This document shows, in pieces, positions 14,391-16,837 of a stretch of 16,837 bases of DNA. The stretch covers positions 1 through 16,837 of the forward strand of contig JBKOWY010000161.1 in the NCBI GenBank assembly GCA_046724655.1, in the 5' to 3' direction. The number at the start of each line of letters is the position of its first letter. Within the stretch, counting starts at the first letter, position 1. The DNA is from JALZAA01 sp046724655. Lineage in GTDB: Bacteria; Actinomycetota; Acidimicrobiia; IMCC26256; JACDBD01. A program made the position numbers and the translations under genes. The notes beneath the pieces were generated by a model that was not told where the DNA came from, made no database searches, and saw only the letters and a program-made list of their open reading frames with translations.

Positions 14391-14423
14391 CGCGCTGACG
14401 ACGTGACGACCTGACCGCGGAGG

Positions 14424-14463
14424 CGCCGGCCCGGTGCGGGCCCCCCTACGCACCGGGCCGGCG
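14424..14463 (+). terminator. terminator-like hairpin after whiB7
   Basis: A perfect 14-bp stem, GCCGGCCCGGTGCG (14425-14438) with CGCACCGGGCCGGC (14449-14462), is extended by one pair (14424-14463) and closed by a ten-base loop. It starts 34 bases after the whiB7 stop. No T run follows. Confidence 0.65.
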
Positions 14464-14493
14464 GCGGTCCGCGCCGATCACCGCACACGGTGG

Positions 14494-14543
14494 GCCGGGG
14501 TGACGAGGAGCGCCGCCCCCCGGGCGCTCGGTCGAGCCCCGGC
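14494..14543. other. nested stem-loop in the whiB7 to tRNA-Val gap
   Basis: The outer stem GCCGGGG (14494-14500) pairs with CCCCGGC (14537-14543). The inner stem GAGCGCC (14508-14514) pairs with GGCGCTC (14523-14529). Both are perfect and separated by a symmetric internal loop. No gene is visible in 14464-14603. The structure could be a second terminator or a small structured RNA; nothing else identifies it. Confidence 0.35.
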
Positions 14544-14563
14544 CTGCCCGCGGTGGTGATGCG

Positions 14564-14594
14564 TTGCTCTACGTCGCAGGGTGACCGGTAACGT
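14564..14594 (+). promoter_or_regulatory. possible tRNA-Val promoter
   Basis: TTGCTC (14564-14569) and TAACGT (14589-14594) are spaced 19 bases apart, with the latter ending nine bases before the tRNA. Both spacing and hexamers are imperfect. Confidence 0.3.
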
Positions 14595-14603
14595 GACGCC
14601 GCC

Positions 14604-14677
14604 GGGCGCTTAGCTCAGCTGCGCAGAGCGCCGCCCTTACAAGGCGGAGGTCAGGGGTTCGAGTCCCTTAGCGCCCA
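14604..14677 (+). tRNA. tRNA-Val(TAC)
   Basis: The acceptor stem GGGCGCT/AGCGCCC is perfect (14604-14610 with 14670-14676). The D stem is GCTC/GAGC. The anticodon stem is CCGCC/GGCGG with loop CTTACAA, giving anticodon TAC. The T stem is AGGGG/CCCTT with one G-T pair and loop TTCGAGT. The discriminator is A14677. The CCA end is not fully encoded (CCG follows). An integrase gene begins 57 bases downstream, so the 3' end is a probable integration site. Confidence 0.95.
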
Positions 14678-15719
14678 CCGGATTCGCTGAACGTGGCACC
14701 TTCGTGGCACCCGACCGGGCTACGAGACCCCCGATGATTCGTCAACGTGGCAAGGCGTGGAGGTGCGGGTCTACGCGGGGACGGATCCGGCGACGGGCAA
14801 GCGGAGGCACCGGTACGGCACGGCGGCATCGAAGCGGGCCGCTCGCATCTTGGAAGGCGACCTTGAACGGCAAGCAGCCCAGATCACCCCGACCACCGCG
14901 ACCGTCGATTACATGCTGGACAAGTGGCTTGCTGTGGCCCGGCATGCTCCCTCGACGGCCTACGACACCAAGGGCCGCCTCGAACGACACGTTAGGCCCG
15001 CGCTCGGGGCCCAGAAGGTAGCCGCGATCACAACCGAGCTCCTCGACGGGTTCTACCTCAGCCTCGAAGCCGGCGGCGCCGCACCAGCGACGATCCGGAG
15101 ACTCCACGGCATGCTGCGGGCCGCGTTCGCTCAGGCTGTCCGGTGGGGATGGATCGACAGGAACCCGGCCGCTGGTTGCCGTCTCCCGGAAGTGCGGAAC
15201 CCAACGCCGGTCGTCACTGCTCCGGAGACGCTACGGAAGGTGCTGGACGCCGCTCCGTCAGACTTCGCAGCGTTCCTTCGGCTCGTCGCGGCGACCGGCA
15301 TGCGGCGCAGGGAAGCGTGCGCGCTCCGACGCTCGGACGTGGACATCGGCGCTGGCGTCATTCGGAAGGCTCGGGCGATCAGTCAAGGCGTGGAGCGCGA
15401 CACGAAGACGGGTGCTCGGTACGCGCTGGCGCTCGACGACGGCACCGTCGCGGCGTTACGTGACCACCTAGCTGAGATGGATGAACGCGCCGCCGAGTTC
15501 GACATCGAGCTCGCCCCCGATTGCTTCGTGTTCAGCAACGAGCCGGACTGTGACAAGCCGTGGCGTCCCGATGGCGTGACCCAGCGTCTCGACCGGTTGT
15601 GCGAACGGCTCGGCGTCAAGGTCAGGCTGAAGGATTTACGCGACTGGATGGTGACGTCGCTGCTCGAATCCGGCCAGTCGGTGCGCACCGTCCCGGGCCG
15701 CGCCGGCCACGCCCGAGCC

Positions 15720-15917
15720 TCAACGACCCTGGTTCACTATTCGGCGTGGGTGCCTGCGTCGGACCGGGCCGCAGCCGACGCGATCGGCGAACTCCTCGAG
15801 CGCCTCATCCCGGTTCAGCGCCGGCGCACCGCTCGGCAGCATCGCGATCGACCGCCGCCGGTTCTCGACGAGTTCGGGAATCGGCAGTTCGCGGACCGAT
15901 GGATCAGGCACTGCCAT
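15720..15917 (-). CDS. possible small ORF antisense to the integrase 3' end, behind an SOS-like box
   Basis: This 65-codon minus-strand ORF begins at ATG 15917 (MAVPDPSVRELPIPELVENR, then RRSIAMLPSGAPALNRDEAL). The composition is protein-like and differs from the low-complexity Arg/Ser/Pro look of shadow frames here. It overlaps the integrase tail, and I do not recognise the family. An SOS-like box (15927-15940) lies ten bases upstream of the ATG, which is why the longer form from ATG 15944 is disfavoured. It could be a small gene of the integrated element or a chance ORF. Confidence 0.35.
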   Translation of the reverse strand: MAVPDPSVRELPIPELVENRRRSIAMLPSGAPALNRDEALEEFADRVGCGPVRRRHPRRIVNQGR

Positions 15918-15926
15918 GACGATATA

Positions 15927-15940
15927 CGAACAAGTGTTCG
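15927..15940. promoter_or_regulatory. LexA/SOS-like box 3
   Basis: CGAAC-AAGT-GTTCG matches the core LexA operator, including the purine/pyrimidine preferences of the Gram-positive form CGAACRNRYGTTYG. It sits just upstream of the minus-strand small ORF at 15917 and inside the unlikely tail of the integrase frame. Confidence 0.45.
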
Positions 15941-16130
15941 CCATCTAGTTGGACACTTCGACGGCCTCTTTAGCCCGCCTTTAGCGACGCGTGCGAGCAT
16001 CCTCAGGCACCCCTGGGCAGGGGAGGGGTGTCAGCCGTCACGCCGGTGAGGAGGCGAGAAAACCCCTAATGGGGGACCCCGCTTCCTGCCGGCGTTTCGC
16101 CGTCTAATGACACTGAGCGATTGGAGACAC

Positions 16131-16352
16131 ATGAAGCGCAGAGCTATTGCGGTACTTTTCGCGGCAGGGATGACCGTCGGTGGAGTTGTGGCCACCGCTG
16201 GTGTGGCATCGGCGGATCCGATCTCGTGCCCCGGTAAGCAGATCTCGGTCAAGACGTCGGCGGGGTGGGAATGCCAGAACCCGGGCGGCAACACCTCGAA
16301 CGCTGAGGACACGAACAACCCGAACACGAAGAAGTGGGGTGATCGTCCGTAG
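16131..16352 (+). CDS. small secreted two-cysteine peptide
   Basis: This 73-residue protein has a classic Sec signal: MKRR, a hydrophobic core (AIAVLFAAGMTVGGVVATAG) and an ASA-DP cleavage site after residue 28. The mature peptide is about 45 residues, has two Cys (C33, C48) that may form a disulfide, and ends in an Asn/Pro/Asp-rich tail (NPGGNTSNAEDTNNPNTKKW). The ATG at 16131 is preceded by TTGGAG (16121-16126); the in-frame ATG at 16107 would spoil the signal. It matches no function I know. It lies in the region between the integrase and the tRNA-like repeat and may be element cargo. Confidence 0.72.
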   Translation: MKRRAIAVLFAAGMTVGGVVATAGVASADPISCPGKQISVKTSAGWECQNPGGNTSNAEDTNNPNTKKWGDRP

Positions 16353-16383
16353 ATCGTCCTGGTTCTGTTCTGTGAAGCCGAAT

Positions 16384-16417
16384 CACGTCGGGGTGGGCTG
16401 AAGCCCGCCCCGACGTG
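16384..16417 (+). terminator. terminator-like hairpin after the secreted peptide
   Basis: CACGTCGGGGTGGGCT (16384-16399) pairs with AGCCCGCCCCGACGTG (16402-16417) with a single G-T pair. It starts 32 bases after the stop codon at 16352. No T run follows. Confidence 0.65.
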
Positions 16418-16428
16418 CTGGCAACCGG

Positions 16429-16593
16429 ATGTCAGGACCGGCGCGGTCGGCGTTCGCGAAGATCACACCGCGGTCCTGTGTAAATAACGGCGGTCAGCAG
16501 GCACCGGGGCAGCAGCCCGACTGCAAGGGTGAGGGTCAAACGCAGAATCCGGCCCTCAACCCGGCGGGTCACGCGCCTCCAGGACAGAACTAG
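16429..16593 (+). pseudogene. truncated second secreted-peptide-like ORF lacking a signal sequence
   Basis: A 54-codon ORF runs from ATG 16429 to TAG 16591-16593. Its C-terminal two thirds (CVNNGGQQAPGQQPDCKGEG, then QTQNPALNPAGHAPPGQN) is clearly protein-like: two Cys spaced by a Gly/Gln/Pro linker and an Asn/Pro/Gly-rich tail, in the same style as the peptide at 16131. The first 15 residues (MSGPARSAFAKITPR) are neither a signal peptide nor similar to one. There is no Shine-Dalgarno sequence, and a strong hairpin ends just upstream. I read it as the surviving 3' part of a small secreted-protein gene. A functional cytosolic peptide is less likely. Confidence 0.45.
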
Positions 16594-16620
16594 CAACTGA
16601 AATACCGAACCAGCAGTAGG

Positions 16621-16653
16621 GAATCCGGTCCGGCCATGCGCCGGGCCGGATTC
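16621..16653. terminator. terminator-like hairpin at the right end of the element
   Basis: GAATCCGGTCCGGC (16621-16634) pairs with GCCGGGCCGGATTC (16640-16653), 14 bp with one G-T, closed by CATGC. It overlaps the tRNA-like repeat that begins at 16651 and stands before the next gene. No T run follows. Confidence 0.5.
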
Positions 16654-16671
16654 GAGCCCTGCAGCGCCCAC
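16651..16671 (+). repeat. imperfect copy of the tRNA-Val 3' end (possible attR)
   Basis: Positions 16651-16671 match 14658-14678 at 17 of 21 bases, including TTCGAG and the terminal AGCGCCCAC, which covers the T-loop start and acceptor strand of tRNA-Val. The upstream sequence does not form the rest of a tRNA, so it is a fragment. A tRNA-3'-end repeat about 2 kb from a tRNA-adjacent integrase suggests the far border of an inserted element. The four mismatches in the core argue for decay or for chance. Confidence 0.4.
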
Positions 16672-16699
16672 GACCCGTGACCGTGACGAGGAGGCCAGG

Positions 16700-16837
16700 A
16701 TGCGCGCCCTACCGATCAGCGCTGAGACGACGATGTTCACGTCGGTCGTTCCGATCCCCACGATCGGCAACCTGCCCGTGAATTCCTATCTGATCCGCGG
16801 CGAGGAGCCCACGCTGATCGACACCGGGATCACGCCG
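16700..16837 (+). CDS. metallo-beta-lactamase-fold hydrolase (partial, runs off right edge)
   Basis: Forty-six residues are visible from ATG 16700, which has GAGGAGG (16688-16694) upstream. The pattern VVPIPTIGNLPVNSYLIRGE followed by EPTLIDTGI is the first two strands of MBL-fold proteins (glyoxalase II-like and related), where the chain enters the alpha-beta/beta-alpha core ahead of the HxHxDH metal motif. That motif is outside the window, so activity cannot be judged. The gene lies just outside the tRNA-like repeat and is probably host chromosome. Confidence 0.78.
   Translation, partial: MRALPISAETTMFTSVVPIPTIGNLPVNSYLIRGEEPTLIDTGITP

Larger units (their letters stand above)
14734..16049 (+). 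pseudogene. tyrosine recombinase (phage/ICE-type integrase) with an N-terminal frameshift
   Basis: The expected N-terminus MIRQRGKAW is in the frame of ATG 14734. The continuation EVRVYAGTDPATGKRRHRYG is in the next frame from about 14758, as if one G had been lost from a TGGGAG run. An intact frame from GTG 14757 gives 430 residues. With numbering from that GTG, the SAM-like core-binding domain is about 49-135. The catalytic residues are R183 (TGMRRRE), K217, K292 where His is usual (LKDLRD, R295), H318 (GRAGH) and Y328. The usual end of the family is near residue 350; about 80 further residues are antisense to a small ORF and unlike the family. It directly follows tRNA-Val, as integrases of tRNA-targeting elements do. 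It may be inactive, or may use the GTG start. Confidence 0.8.

Noticed and set aside
16031..16327. A 98-codon minus-strand ORF opposite the secreted peptide
   Set aside because: The plus strand has a textbook signal peptide with a ribosome site, and the antisense product has no features.
1..16837. CRISPR arrays, phage structural genes, restriction or toxin-antitoxin systems
   Set aside because: None was found. No regularly spaced repeats, and no protein with such motifs was seen apart from the lone integrase.

Overview
The window is high-GC DNA that reads as an actinobacterium, probably from the Acidimicrobiia side of the phylum or a related uncultured lineage. The supporting evidence is a WhiB7-type regulator, an Rv0121-type F420-linked PPOX protein, an Rv2578c-family radical SAM protein, LexA-type SOS boxes of the CGAAC-N4-GTTCG form, and many start codons that sit 6-8 bases after a TANNNT -10 element (leaderless transcription). 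The species assignment is inference.

Layout. 1-1119: a YtxH-like membrane protein runs off the left edge, divergent from a helix-turn-helix/LAGLIDADG-like gene. That gene has no stop codon before a tRNA-Asn(GTT) gene, and its reading frame passes straight through the tRNA. 1059-3634: a 3-hydroxyisobutyrate-dehydrogenase-family oxidoreductase, divergent from a YczE-like membrane protein that is coupled to a Gfo/Idh/MocA oxidoreductase. 3661-8666 (minus strand): a radical SAM gene, a DUF971 gene and a very large zinc-ribbon/class III cyclase/ATPase/TPR protein. The strand ends at a hairpin shared with the convergent oxidoreductase. 8678-9847: a perfect SOS palindrome, then a pterin-carbinolamine dehydratase, a small anchored NTF2-like protein and a VOC protein. 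9844-12386: the PPOX gene, divergent from a mobA-like gene followed by two tandem inositol-monophosphatase-family genes. 12383-13558: a cytoplasmic serine beta-lactamase/esterase-family protein.

13638-14462 is the most instructive block: a whiB7 gene with its promoter, a roughly 390-base leader, an upstream ORF, a strong intrinsic terminator, and an alternative 12-bp antiterminator helix that is mutually exclusive with it. This is a complete ribosome-controlled attenuator readable from sequence. 14604-16671 looks like the decayed remnant of an element inserted at tRNA-Val(TAC). It holds a frameshifted tyrosine integrase, a possible SOS-linked antisense small ORF, a small secreted peptide, a signal-less second peptide ORF, and an imperfect copy of the tRNA 3' end. 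A metallo-beta-lactamase-fold gene begins at 16700 and runs off the right edge.

Three matches to the SOS core occur in the window, each just upstream of a gene: the HTH/LAGLIDADG-like gene, the radical SAM/pterin dehydratase pair, and the antisense ORF in the integrase region. No CRISPR array, rRNA or complete insertion sequence was seen.
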